Shown here: positions 36,201 to 47,894 of the stretch, one piece after another
Layout of the letters: every line of letters starts with the position of its first letter
Numbering within the stretch: position 1 is the stretch's first letter
Origin: Mesorhabditis belari
Lineage: Eukaryota; Nematoda; Chromadorea; Rhabditida; Rhabditidae
NCBI GenBank assembly: GCA_958450365.1
Contig: CAUEEP010000873.1
Coordinates: forward strand, 62,001 to 126,000
DNA: 64,000 nucleotides
Direction of reading: 5' to 3'
The notes under the pieces: model-generated
Databases searched by the model: none
Seen by the model: only the letters and a program-made list of their open reading frames with translations
What the model was told of the DNA's origin: nothing
Made by a program: the position numbers and the translations under genes

Positions 36201-37124
36201 CCAATTCGGTGCAGCCGTGGCGAAGTGGTACAGCGTTCGTTTCGAGAGCGAGGCCTCACAAGAAACGAATGCTGTACCACTCAGCCACGCAACAAAACTT
36301 TAGACCCTTATAACTCCTGCAGATTGTCAATAACAAAAACGGAATATATATTCGGAATATGCATAAAATTCTGCTTCGAATGGTATAGGTCGCATAGCAT
36401 TTGACAGCCTAAGCCAGTCCCCTTTGCTAGAATAATAAACTCCAAAGCCATTTCATTTCACAAACTCACACGCTATTCAGTGGTTAGCCCACGACGTGGC
36501 GAAATGATTCTTTTGAAGATATTCGCTCGATTTGGTCCTCTTGTGAAATCGGATAATTTCTCGATGAGATAATTGCTGATTCGTCGGGAAAAGCTGGCGG
36601 CTCGAATTTGTTCATTTGACTGAATATCTTTTAAGCTTAACTTAAAGCTTAAAGCTTTTAAACTTAGCATTTGGTCGCCTCAGCCAGTAGACCTTTCCTT
36701 GTTAGTCTGTAGTTATTAACTTGATGCAATCGTTAAGTTGCTAAAAATGCTTATTTTTTTAACTGTTTAACACAAAAAAAACGTTCATTCTGGATAGATC
36801 ATCAAATATTAGCTCTCGATTCCATTCGCGGCTTTATCAGTTCCATGGCTGTACTATGGGGCCAAATTGTCCATTCTTACCGACTCAACCAATCAGCGTA
36901 AGCAAAAAGAACCCAAAACACTCAAAGCAATTCAAGCATTGAACAATCTATGTTTTGGCGTATTGAGCTCTCATGGAACTGCCTCATCGCTCACCCTTCT
37001 GTTGCTCACCGATCCATACCGACGATTTATCGAATCTCTACTCAGAAAACTTCCATATGGAGAAAAATTAATGAAACTGTTCACAAAACAGCAACACGTT
37101 GTCTCGGTTTCGATTACACAGTAG
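33213..37124 (+). CDS. serpentine chemoreceptor, sri/srh-like
   Basis: Seven-pass nematode chemoreceptor. Exon 1 starts at the ATG at 33213 and encodes YDFVLSLISIPLNLFTLYCI with the loop KSPVEMKEYQPYLIFYQ. Exon 2 (33411-33537) encodes LITFSTEFILLLIRPELFFP. Exon 3 (35382-35528) encodes FQYFSNVSTIYVAGIRPIF and a membrane helix ending GVAFAATFLAIL. Exon 4 (35836-35883) encodes the loop-3 motif KRTRQQQKKFFMSLVIQ. Exon 5 (36812-36900) encodes LSIPFAALSVPWLYYGAKLS. The last exon, from about 36930, encodes LCFGVLSSHGTASSLTLLLL and DPYRRFIESLLRKLP, ending at TAA/TAG near 37124. This order matches the minus-strand receptor at 18344-21042. The introns between exons 2 and 3 and between 4 and 5 are inflated by a TIR transposon and a family F MITE. 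All segments are open, so it may be functional. Confidence 0.82.
33568..34535. mobile_element. non-autonomous DNA transposon with long terminal inverted repeats
   Basis: Arms of about 130 bp: the left reads GGCAATAATTTTGAAAAAAA then TTGTTAAAGGGGGGGGG and GTGGCCTATTCTCACTAAAA; the right is the reverse complement (TTTTAGTGAGAATAGGCCAC, CCCCCCTTTAGCAAG, TTCAAAATTATTGCC). The middle has an ATG at 33860 starting MSDEEEFISKPNYLL that soon hits a stop, and a later acidic stretch NLSDVDSDDA, suggesting eroded coding sequence. It sits in an intron of the receptor. Confidence 0.8.
34677..34850 (+). repeat. 172-bp direct repeat, copy 1
   Basis: Begins AATCCTCTTTACACGTTTCG and ends TTTTTGTCGTCTATGTCGGCG. 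A copy about 95% identical by eye lies in the same orientation at 37838-38009. Confidence 0.85.
35120..35345. repeat. inverted repeat (GACCAACTTGCGGC)
   Basis: GGGGTCGAATTCTTGACCAA near 35143 and AAGTTGGTCAAGAACTCGAC near 35298 are reverse complements over more than 30 bp, making a roughly 225-bp foldback in the receptor intron. Confidence 0.7.
36001..36430. mobile_element. full palindromic MITE, family F, with tRNA-Ser-like hairpin at centre
   Basis: The left end ACAAGGGAAGGTCAACTGG runs into ACCATTCGACGCAGAATTTG and ATGACCATCTATCAGGAGTT; the right arm repeats these in reverse (AACTCCTGCAGATTGTCA, AATTCTGCTTCGAATGGTAT, CAGTCCCCTTTGCTAG). The centre is the tRNA-like foldback at 36217-36288. 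It lies in an intron of the plus-strand serpentine receptor. Confidence 0.8.
36217..36288. repeat. foldback of a tRNA-Ser 5' half
   Basis: Two 27-bp arms, GTGGCGAAGTGGTACAGCG.. and the complement of GTGGCTGAGTGGTACAGCA.., around an 18-bp loop. The outside bases GCAGCC plus TGGCnnAGTGG match the start and the canonical A box of eukaryotic tRNA-Ser; the 3' half is missing. Confidence 0.75.
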
Positions 37125-38159
37125 GACAAGAAAATGAATGCAAGCCCAAAAATAGTTAACCAGGAAGTGAAATAAACTTTGGATTTTTGCAAACAGAAAA
37201 ATAACAACTAACTTTTTGCAGGTATTAGGTTGTGAACTCAGGCTTGGCTAGAGTGCACAACGAGTACAAAAACCATTTGTCTTCAAATCAAAAATCTAAG
37301 CACTAACAATTCTTAAATGATGTCCAACTAAGAGAAAAAATGCAAAAAGAATCGATTTCGACTTGTCAATTTTTTGTTGATGGGTCGAGAAATTTTGTCT
37401 TTTGACCTAATCAATTCTCCTAAGATATCCCAGTTGCAATTATTCAAATTCCACTTTCCTGGGCCAATTTTTTGCGTAGATTCCAAAAACAGACTTTCAG
37501 CACGATTTGACGACGTTATCGCGATGAAAAGTGACTTTGAAAATTTCTAGGTTTCAACTTTGGTGTTCAGAAGGGAAAAAACCCTGAATAAAATAGAAAA
37601 CTTATAGAAAAACTGATGCCATCGTGTAGAGCTCAACCTGAGCTTTCAGAATATATATAACACTTATGGGTTCTGTCGAGTACTTCTGTAGATATGGCGT
37701 ATCAAAGTTGGTGAACTCTTCGGTGGATAAACAAGCGTGACAGGGAAACGTGTCAAAACAAGTAGTTCCTTTTAAATTAGGTCCTTTTAAATTAAATAGG
37801 TCCTTTTAAATTTTACTGCCAACCCTTCTAGGTGCCAATCCTCTTTACACGTTACGTTGAGTAAATTGAATATTTTAGCATTTGAGGGGAAATTCGCCAC
37901 CTTATCTGTTAAACGGTTGAATATCTTTAAAAAGAGCCGTATTTTAATTTAATCATGTTAATTGACTGTTAGACTGTTGGCTCATTTTTCGTCGTCTATG
38001 TCGGCGAGACACGAGACAAATTAAACCGAAGCTTGGGAGATCTGCTGCACTATCTGCACATTCCTGTACAGATGGAGCTTTTTCGTAAGTGCTACCCAAA
38101 GGGTATACACTCGTGTCTATGCGGGAGTAAATCTTACTTCTTATTTATAATTTTAGCCA
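37125..38159. other. intergenic region
   Basis: 3' flank of the serpentine receptor. Contains a short duplicated AGGTCCTTTTAAATT at 37780-37800 and the second 172-bp direct repeat. No gene supported. Confidence 0.45.
37838..38009 (+). repeat. 172-bp direct repeat, copy 2
   Basis: Matches 34677-34850 in the same orientation with a handful of mismatches; both end at TCGTCTATGTCGGCG. The sequence to the right of the two copies differs (CTACACTCAACC against AGACACGAGACA). Confidence 0.85.
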
Positions 38160-38582
38160 CAAGACCACCAACTCGGGGCTATCAATCTGGTTGGGTCAAC
38201 TTCTGTTATTAGTTCTATGCAAATGGAAAAAGTATTAGCTTATTGAGAAATTTTAGAAAAGACTTGTTTCCGACAAAAGTTTCTCGATCGATTTCATCGG
38301 ACTCAATGTCAGAAACTTGGTGAATCCGGGTCGAATTTGGTGTCGATTCATTCAGATGGTTTGTGGTTCTAATTTTCTGTCTTTATAGAATATGGAAACG
38401 TTGTTCATGCTAAAAGCTGAACTTTCTCGTTTAGCCAACATCAAAACCGATGGTGTTTCCTGTATACAAGGTCGAGCCTTTATCGGGCTCTCTTGTTCCA
38501 GTGGAAACTACAAATGAACTGACAAAAATCAACTACAATAAAGCAAAAACATGCTATAATGATGGATTGACTGTTTATGCGG
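38160..38582 (+). pseudogene. C-type-lectin-like fragment
   Basis: Short plus-strand pieces resemble the first half of a C-type lectin domain: GYQSGWVNFCY near 38180, then, after a TTTTAG acceptor, CFRQKFLDRFHRTQCQKLGE followed by SGSNLVSIHSD, the typical CQxLGxNLxSIHS block. A further open exon (38430-38581) reads KPMVFPVYKVEPLSGSLVP and ends in a good GTGAGT donor, but it does not look like the rest of a lectin fold. There is no signal peptide and no WND/CK end. Partial or decayed gene, or two unrelated exons. Confidence 0.4.
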
Positions 38583-38828
38583 TGAGTTGGTTGATCTAAA
38601 AAGCACCTATTTTATCGTATTATAGAAGTATCGTATAATAATAGTCAACTTACATTCTATCTTTGTAAACTTGAATAGCTTGAGTGATCGGCTGAGTGGC
38701 TTTTAAACATCGAAATTTATTGCAAAAAGAGGAATCAAGTGAACACATTTGAGAGATAAATGAAGTCAAAAAGTTAAACTGGGATGCTTAATAAAAAAGC
38801 AAAATAAAGCATGCAAGTGGTATTCGGA

Positions 38829-41800
38829 TCACAAATCAAAGCTTTCACTGTTCGAATGGGATTCACTTTTGAGGCCCTCAAGTGGAGGTGTCACACTGTG
38901 TCGGGGGACAGGATGAGTTGCTTTTTCAACCATCGCATCATCAATTCTAGCTGTGATACTTTCGATGTGTTGACTGGTACGTTGCACACTGCCCCGGCCA
39001 TTCAACCAGAATGTCTCCATCACACCTTTTCCCTAAAACTTTTGAGCTCTTGCTAGATTGCTAGCCTACAGAGTGCGTAAAAAATTCCCGGAATCGATAT
39101 TTTGAACGTTGGTAGAGCGTAAATTTGAATTCATTCGATCAAAATTATTTAATTTTTCCACTTAGCATTTTAGAAAGCGAAAGAAGAATAGAAAAAGACA
39201 ATTTACTAAGCCCCGCCCCTTTTTACCAATGGCTGCGCACAGACGGACAGACGTCTCTTCTGCTTTACATATAGTAGATCTTCAACAAATAACCCAACAT
39301 AAACAACATTCAGCTTTCAAATATACCTCCTTTTTCTTTGATACAGGCCTTGAGTCTTTTGAGGAATGCCTCCACTGCGATACGCACATGTTCGGGATCG
39401 AGTTCGGCCTAGGCTTTCTCAAGGGCCTCAGAGGCCATTCTCCAGAGAAGCAAAATTTGGATATCATGTGGCACAAGGCTTGCTCTCCATGTCTCCTTAT
39501 CGAATACCCTATTAAATAGTCTAGGGGATTCAAATCCGGACTGTTTGAAGGCCATTCAGTCTACGTGAGAAACCCTGGGAAATTGGCCTGGCATCAGCCT
39601 TGAACAATCTGGGCTTTGTGAGCTGGCGCGGAATCCTGCTGGTAAGGTCTGTGGTAATAAAATAAAATGCAAGAATGAAATAATTACTAAAAAAACAAAG
39701 TTATCTGGGCAGCAAACTAGAAGATTGCCTGAAAAAGCATGCGCTTCAGGATTCCGGGAACCTTTTACGCTGTATAGGAAAAAGTTAAATCATAACCCAT
39801 TTGATTAAAGTTATTTTCCTCTCATCCTACCTTGATGATGACTTCTCCTCTCGATTCCATATCATATCCACCCACTTGTTTCAATAAAATCATCGCATCG
39901 ACGGACATGTGAATTTTTCCGGCTAAATTAAAAGTTAACTAATTACTTATGTGTTTCTTCTTACGTTTTCCATTGCTCTCCATTCTTGAAGCCGTATTCA
40001 CCGTGTCACCAAAGAGGCAATAACTAAATAAAAACAATTTCAATTTTTGAAGATGAATAAATTGACCGTGGCATCGCTAATCCGACTACACCAGCCACAC
40101 AAGAACCCGAATGAATTCCGATTCGGAGATTGACTGTTTCTGAGGGGAGATGGGGAATGCGGAAGAGCTGAATTGATGTATTTTGTAAATGGTTTCATTT
40201 CTTTTATTGGGATGAATCGTTATAAACAAAGAGAAGTTTTTATGGTTACACAACATCACATTATGTACCTTAACCGTCTCCAAAAAGCCCAATGACATCT
40301 CAGCGATCTCTTTGACATGTTGAATTCCATTTCGATAGGGCAAACCAGAGACACACAAATAGCCGTCACCAATTGTTTCAACCTATGCAAGGAAGTGATT
40401 TCCTGTTTTTATGGGATCAAACTTTATAGACTTGATGTTGTTCGATGATGGTATCGAATGTTGTATAAAGATCATTCAACAAACCAACGATCTAAAATAA
40501 AATGCTTTTCTTAGCAGTTTCAAATAGCACCTGCAACGGTGAGCATCTAGCGGCCAAATTCGTGAACTGAACAACATCCGAAAAGAAGATTGTCACACTT
40601 TCGAAAGATTCAGGCTCAACCGATTGGCCAAGCTTCAGCTTTTCGGCTACTTGTCTGAATGTTGCAGTGAAGTTGGTTTTAAGAAGCTGTTTTTACTTTG
40701 GTAACATCCTTTGCAGAAGTAAATCTCCTTTTTTCTTCTCTTCCACCAATTCAACCATTCGATCTTGTACCTAGACATTTGATCATGTTGTGATCTTTGA
40801 TTCTCTTTAATCACTTCTTTTTCTAAAGTTTCTGCATAAGATTCCATTAAGCTGAAGACATGATCCATTAAGTTTTGTTGTCCATCACCAGACTAAATTA
40901 AGTGTTGAAAAGTATCGTCTTCCCCGAAACAAACCATCGATTTGAGGATTCTCTTTATGGTGGTGATGTTAGGGCGATCCATTGGCTGTTCTGCCCATGA
41001 GTCACGGATCATGTGGAGCTGAAAGGAACATTGATCATCCAAATAGCATAAATGCTCACCACTGCTGGATTCAGCTCCATGTCTGGGTGCACGTTTAACG
41101 TGGGACGTACCGGCATCTGACCACCTCGCTTAATCATATATAATAGCTCTGAATTCCACGTGAATTTCATCAAAAAAAACTTTCTTTTTGCAACCTTCTG
41201 TTTTCTCATTTCGATTCAGCAAATCATAGACTTCTCGTCGAGTGACAATTTCAGAGCAAATGATGGCATATGCATAGATATCGGCCTCTTTTGTGCCCTC
41301 ACTTAGTGGCATTCGAAGAAGCTCAGGTGCTAGCCAGAGTTGGCCTGAAAATTATTTTTGTGAAATATTAAAATAAATAATAGATTAGTCCTACAAACAC
41401 GCTAACACATACGTTTCCTTTCAAGTTTCGCTCCTCGTCGAAAGGCCATACATCCAAAACCGCTCACTTTCAACTGCCAACGCTCATCAATCCAACAAGT
41501 GCCTGAGCTGTAACTTTTTTTGTATAATGTAGTCAGTGTAAATGGTGACGTTAAATTTCCATGAGCACCCAGAAAGGATCGATGAATGAAATGGAGTCCC
41601 TCAGCTAGATCTTTCATCAAGGCCATCGCAATGAATGTATCCAAATTGATGGTTCCCTTTGCAATCACATCCTAGACTTAGAAACTATTGATCAATTAGG
41701 TCTAAACCTAATTGCGTTGTGTTGATCTCGGACAAATAATTATTTGGATAATTTTGAGCAAATAATTCTTTATCCAAATAAATGGGTTAAATACCGTAAA

Positions 41801-44800
41801 ACTTCTAATATACGTACATGCTCTAATAGACGTACACTCTAGAGGGAACTTGAAACTTAGACGTACATGTACGTATATTAGAAGTCTTACGGTAATTCTT
41901 GGACAATGACATTTTGAAATGCACTATCTTTTTGCTTGCGTCTATAAAGACGATTAAATGAAATCAAATGATTATTTTAAAACCACTTTCATTTTCGTTT
42001 TAATTTTTCAAGTAGATGTGTAATTAATAGTAAGGTTTTATTTTGTTTTACCATTTTTTGCTATGTTTTATTCAATCGATCAGTTAAACAATGCTTTTAT
42101 TTTAGATAACAACGGCAAAAGAAAAGAAGAGGAAGAAGAAGTAGAAAGCGGCACAACAACAAGACAGTTTTTTTTCCGTATATTTTTTGTAATGTAAATT
42201 TACTGGGGATGAAATGCGCTTTTTCAGAGATATGAGCAAGAAGCAACTGTGATCAAATAAAGTCAATCAAGTCAAGTCAATCGACTTTTTCGAGAGTCAC
42301 CATAGATTGATGACTTTGGAAAAAGCACGTTCTGCATCGACTGATGTTACAGGTGTGCATAGATACTTTGAAGCGATTTTGTAAAGTTTACGAACTAAAA
42401 ACTCTTAGCCTGTTTCAAAAGAATCTTTGCGTTAAATGTGATTAGAGGAGAAAATTTGCATTTCTTTTCCGCATCCACACTTTAGAATCGCATTATCCGA
42501 GATCAACACACTCTAATTAAGTTACAATAACCTCTAGTGTTCCTCGACTAGCGTATTTCCAAATTGACATCATTGGCGAGTGATCATGGCAAATGCCGAT
42601 GAAACGATGAACATTGTCGTGTTCCAATTTGCGTAACTGAACATTCAGGTTACATATTTGGATAACATCATAAACATCATAATAAAGGTAAAAGCAGATT
42701 TCGGAACAAAGACCCACTAATCTGAACTCTGCAAAATCTTCGTTGTGCAGCCTCGGAAGCATCGAGTATTTATAGGCGAAAACAGGCTCTTCTGGAATTA
42801 AGATATTAACTTGAAAGCTCATTTTTCATTTACCTTGTTTACCTTTCAAAATAAAATAGGCCATTGTGGCCGTTTCGGCTTTACTGCCCATTGAAGCTTT
42901 TGATTTGAAAGAGTTCGATGATCTAGATGATTGAAGGGAGTGCATGCTCTTCTCCTCGTTCTAAAGTGGATAAGTTTCTTTTTTAAAATATCTTAATTTA
43001 ACTTCTGTTTATTAAGTAAGCTTAAGAATTACATTCACTCACCCGACTTTTCCCCGCTCGTTCCAACATCAAGAACGGGATTTGCCATTCCGCATCTTGA
43101 CGGGCTCGCTCTTTTCGCTTTTCTCTGAAAGTATAAAGTGCATCTTATCATCGTCAACTCACTCACCGAACAATATAGAAAATGACGATGATGAAGAAGA
43201 GCAAGAACAGCAAGAGCACACCTCCACCAATTGTGACGTACATTCCACTTTTCTGCCAATCATTTAATGGACAACTTTTTCCATCAAAGCTGTAAGTGAG
43301 TTGGCATTGTTTTGCGTCCATTAAACTTACTTGCAAATTGGGGTGGCTAGTGGAACGACGCCTCCTCTCATAGCCCAGATCGTGGTGGAAGCGGCCGTTG
43401 CATCGTAATTTGGCGTTGCCACCTGAAGGATCGATCATGGTTAGATCTCTTTTACAAGAGTATGCTCGAGGTTAGGGATTGATCTGATTGGTGAGGGATC
43501 AAGTTGGGCAAGAAAAACTCTTCTCCATAAAGCCATCCGCTCACCTTGCGAAAGAAAACTTATGGTACTGACATCGATTTCAACTAAAGCCCTTGGTATT
43601 AGAGTGGGCTCCTGTTGGTTAAACAAATTAATTGGCTAAAAATTTGGCTAAAAACGAAAGCCCTGAATCTCTTCTAAAAAGTAGTGTAAAAAGATTTTGA
43701 ATTGGATTGATTATTGGGGACTTGGGTGTTAAAAAGTAACCGCAGGTCGAGTCTCGACCTGGGTAACTGTTCGTGCAAAACGGCAACTATCGCTTCCACG
43801 GATCTTTTCGCTTGAAAATTTCCATTACATGTGTTTTGTAATTTTAGCTCTTAGTGATTTCGATGAATGCGATTTGTCTCTAACTCTCTTTATGTTATGC
43901 TGTAGTTAGAACTCATCGTAACTCACCATGTAATCAAATGTTCCAGCCCATGTTAGATTGACAAATTGAGCCGAGCGAGTATTCGTTGCAAGTCCATATA
44001 GAAAAAATGTGGGAACCCTCGTGATATTCGATGTCATTTGAACTTTTCCTGTCCATCCTGGAAGGATTGTTTTTTCGTTGCACAAAAACCGTTCTCCTAC
44101 CAACAAACGAGACGCTTGTCTGCACTAGATTGTAGGCTGTGCTATTTCTCGCTCCATTGATCGGATCATAGGCCATCGTGGCGTTCAAACAGTACGCATA
44201 CCACATGAAAGCATCGTAGAGTTGTGGAGCAAAAGTTCCGACCTGGTAGGTAAGTGTAAAAAAATAGTGGCATGCAAAAAGTTCACTCCAACTCCGCCCG
44301 AATTTTGCTCATTCTGTATGCAATCGAGAGTTGTACAATAAAATGGTGGACCACGAACATTTGCCCGGACCTGAAGTTGATGAATAAAGAAAAAAAATCG
44401 AAGCAAAGACCTGTGGAGCGAGTTGAGTTGTAACTGAGCCATTAACATTTCCACTAGTTAGTGTGTCGAGCTAAACGACTTTTCTTGTACTTGCTGTACT
44501 TATTTTACTTATTTCTATCATTATTAAGCCCTATCTGATTCATCTTTGCACTCTAGCTAATCCAAATCAGTACACTGTATCGCATCTTGATCATAAAAGT
44601 TAATTTACATTCTCGCATTTACATTGTTCCTGCTCACATAAGGATTATGAGTCGAAGAACGATCGAAACACTCTTGAAAGAGGCAATTTTAGCTTTCACA
44701 ATCCAAACTACGATTATTTTTTCATTTAAACAAACCACGAGCATATTATTTGCCGCCTGTTGAGCCACAAAATCCAATCCATCACTGTTGTTATTCACAG

Positions 44801-47412
44801 TATCGTACCAGATTGGTGTAAAGCCAGTCAACACTAAAGCCAAGAATCGACCATGAAAACATTTGAAACTCACATTTCACTGATGCTAAAGTGAAAAAAA
44901 ATCGAAGACGTTAAAAATTTAATCGACTCACATTTCACAGCATTTGTTCCTCCTTTTCCCAATTGACCAAGGCCTGTTCCCATTGTATTGAGCATGATGT
45001 AAACATAGTCGGAACTGAAATAATGTTTCACAATTTATGGAAATATCTAAAAAGAAGGGACGTGAGACGAAATAGGCAATTTTTCGTCTGTGAGTTGCTC
45101 TGAGAGAGATCTGAGAGAGAGATGAGAGAGAAAAGAGGAGGCTATTGCACGGTGAACAATTAACACAATATTTTGCTCGTAGTTTACCCCCGCTTATCCA
45201 AAAATCCTTAGAATTTCACCTATTCATGCCGGCTTCGGTAGTGGCGATGAGGAAGTCCCTCTTTGATTGATCAGTAGGCAAACAAACAGCGAAAACTAAA
45301 AAAGAGAGTCGAATCGAATAAATCGTAGCTTTCACTTCTCGCTTTCAATTGCATTTTCTTCAAAAGGGCTACGAGAACCGATCGCCCAGCGGTCGTATCG
45401 TATTGTAGACTCGCCGAGATGGCTGTCGTGTTGAACGCGGGATCGATGAGAGCTGTCTAAAATTTAAATTCACCTAGGCCTTTCTGTTAGTTGATTAGTG
45501 CCATTGTATATTTGTTGCATTGATGCCTTTGTCATTTGCTCGCTACAATTATCCATAAAGAATGATAAACTAGGTGAATGTGCTTAGTTAAAGTTCTTTG
45601 TTACTAGGTTGAGGAAAAAGTCCTGACTCAGCTGCGAAAAATTCAATTTTTATGCGCACTTTAATAACAAAAATAACAAGAATTATTCCTCAAAGTATAA
45701 CCCATCATTATCTGCGACTTTCTGACCATCGACTTGCAAGCTTTGCAATGACCATCGATTTGCAAGCTTTCGGATCTGGTCGAAGTACCACTCCTTCGGT
45801 TTCGAATCAAAGAACTCTTGGCAGCTTCTTCAACTTCTTCAAATGACTCAAATCGGTGGAAAAATTCAGGAAATGCTGTAATGTTTGGAAGAGATCGGAT
45901 GAGGCAACGTCCGGACTGTACAACACTATAAGCGCGAAAAACCCGCAAAAGAAATGCATAAAAATTGAATTTTTCGCAGCTGAGTCTGAACTTTTTCCTC
46001 AACTTAAAATCCACAGATCTTTGGATAGATCATACACCATAAATACATTGAGTAGTAGGTGAACATTTAACTAGTAAATACTGTTTCAAATTCACACCGT
46101 GACATCATTCATCATGTTTCCACAATTACCGAATCCGGCGTTTCCAGTGATCAGACCAATCACATCCCTAAACATTTCAATCAAAAAGATTGTTGTTTCT
46201 CCTACCATTCGTAGAGTTGACACAAAGCGACTAGTGAATAGCCAAGTCTGGAAAGCTGTTTAGTTAAAGAGAAAAAAGCTTATGACTCACTGTCGATAAT
46301 TCATCGTAATGGTGGTCAAAAATGGGAAACGAACAGGGTCAGTTAGGGTGGCTTGTGAAGAGAAACCCCAAGCTATCTAGAGAAAATATAATGCTATTGT
46401 AAGTGACAAGTCACTGAGGAAAATCACTTAAAACCACTTAAAAAGTCACTTAAATTTACTTAAAAACAAACCTGTGGAACTTGATAATAGTTGCTGTTGA
46501 AAGCGACTGGCGTGATTCCTAGAATTGAGGATTCAACAGCTATGTTTCAATTTTTTTCAGTTTCGAAAAACTTGTTGCTGCTTAAGGATACTCTGTTTAA
46601 TCTTTTTTTTACCGGCACTACAAGCAGGTCCAAGGATCACATCGACATTCATCTTATCCATTAAATAGATGGCCATCCCAGCCGCATCACCTTCTGAGCA
46701 ATCCGTGTAGTTGACAATAAACCTGAATTCTTGGTTTATTACAATGCCCAAGTTAAGCAATCACTCGAAATTAATTGTATCTAATAGATGAAGATATCCG
46801 ATTTGTTGAAGAGCCAATTGAATGACTCCACCGGTGAGTGAGAAACCGATGTACGGTTGTTGAGTCTCGGTAACTGAAAATTGATTTAGCTGGAGAGTTG
46901 ATTAAATGCTTTAGTTGGAGAATTTGATTAAATGCTTGTACCAATCATTCCAATGACAAACTTCAACTGATTTGGGTTCATCGTAACGGGTGGAGGAGTT
47001 GGGAGAGGAGTTGTGGTCTGAAGTTGGAACATTTCGAGAGATTGAAAATTCGAGACTTTTACAGTCGATTCAACTCTTTGTCTTTTGAATTTGATTAAAT
47101 ACATGGACCAATTTGAGATGACTAACTTTGACTCTGGCTATGAAAGCTGCAAAGGCTGATATAAATTGTAAGCAACTTTTGAAACTTTAGTTATATCAGG
47201 GGAATGCTAGAGTTGCAGAGATTTTTCTATTGAACTCAAGTTTTTGCATTGAAACTTAGATGTGACCGGTTACATCTACTGGTAACTGACCTGTAACACC
47301 TTCAACATAAATTTTAGCAATCTCTTCGTAAATTCATTACCACATTAGCCATCATCGTCGTTTGACTGAAGCCATATTGAAAAAGCCATATGAAACAATG
47401 CAAGAAGTACAT
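38829..47412 (-). CDS. receptor-type guanylyl cyclase B (complete)
   Basis: cGMP-producing single-pass sensory receptor. The start at 47412 gives a signal peptide ([18 protein letters not shown]), spliced in phase to a Pro/Thr stretch and the ANF-receptor ectodomain ([10 protein letters not shown] near 46640; [25 protein letters not shown] near 45000; [20 protein letters not shown] near 44210). The membrane segment is near 43240-43168 ([20 protein letters not shown]). A linker ([12 protein letters not shown]), a kinase-homology domain ([44 protein letters not shown]) and [12 protein letters not shown] follow. The cyclase, 40656-39831, has [25 protein letters not shown] and [11 protein letters not shown], so metal and guanine residues are intact. 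The last exon (39032-38829) begins [12 protein letters not shown] and ends SESFDL plus TGA; a Tc1-like fossil separates it from the catalytic exons. Exon structure parallels cyclase A closely. Confidence 0.93.
39065..39779 (-). mobile_element. Tc1/IS630-like transposon fossil in the last intron of guanylyl cyclase B
   Basis: Ends CTACAGAGTGCGTAAAAAAT..CCCGGAATC and GATTCCGGGAACC..TTTACGCTGTATAG are imperfect inverted repeats. The minus strand encodes transposase C-terminal motifs [15 protein letters not shown] and [14 protein letters not shown], the second DDE Asp region of Tc1-like enzymes, interrupted by stops and frame changes. Dead element. Confidence 0.85.
41793..41895. repeat. hairpin repeat (ACCGTAAAACTTCTAATATA)
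   Basis: The left arm ACCGTAAAACTTCTAATATA plus CGTACATG is matched by the right arm CATGTACGTATATTAGAAG plus TCTTACGGTA. About 100 bp, in an intron of guanylyl cyclase B. Confidence 0.8.
45607..46004 (-). mobile_element. deleted mariner element with transposase C-terminus
   Basis: TA-flanked ends GGTTGAGGAAAAAGTCCTGA and the complement TCTGAACTTTTTCCTCAA, continuing as CTCAGCTGCGAAAAATTCAA on both sides. The minus strand encodes a recognisable mariner transposase end ([20 protein letters not shown], then GLYFEE and a stop). The N-terminal two thirds are gone. It sits in an ectodomain intron of guanylyl cyclase B, same strand as the host gene. Confidence 0.85.
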
Positions 47413-47707
47413 CTCGTGTTCTCTTCAGATGGACAGCTAACTTACTAAAAGGGTGTTTAATTTTAAGATTAGCTTATAAATTGCTTGAACCAGCATCTAA
47501 ACGAAAACCAAACGATAAAACTAATCCTACAAATCATGTGACTTTTATTCTTTTATTAACATTCGGGGGATGGATGAGGGGGGAAATTTTAATAAAAACG
47601 GTAAAATTTTTCAATATTAAGACCGTGAGAAGCCCCTCAAAAGATCAAGTGTGCGCATTTTTTCTCAATTTGCTTACTAATATTCTTATTGCGTACATTT
47701 TCCGGGA

Positions 47708-47873
47708 TTACGGTTGATTTCATAAGATTGCATTTTTAATCCAAGGGGAATTTTATTACAGTTTTTGTTTTGCTTCCATGTTTTTGCTTTATTGTAGTTG
47801 ACTGAAAGCAAAACAAAAACTGTAATAAAATTCCCGTTGGATTAAAAATGCAATCTTATGAAATCGACCGTAA
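47708..47873. repeat. near-perfect hairpin MITE
   Basis: Arms of about 75 bp: TTACGGTTGATTTCATAAGA .. TTTTGTTTTGC and the reverse complement GCAAAACAAAAACTG .. TCTTATGAAATCGACCGTAA, around a short loop. It abuts the C-type lectin fragment on its left and the 5' flank of guanylyl cyclase B. Confidence 0.85.
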
Positions 47874-47894
47874 TTGTAGTACTCAACCTAATAA

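Noticed and set aside
38811..39056. Plus-strand frame of 81 residues
   Set aside because: Opposite strand carries the [12 protein letters not shown] last exon of guanylyl cyclase B.
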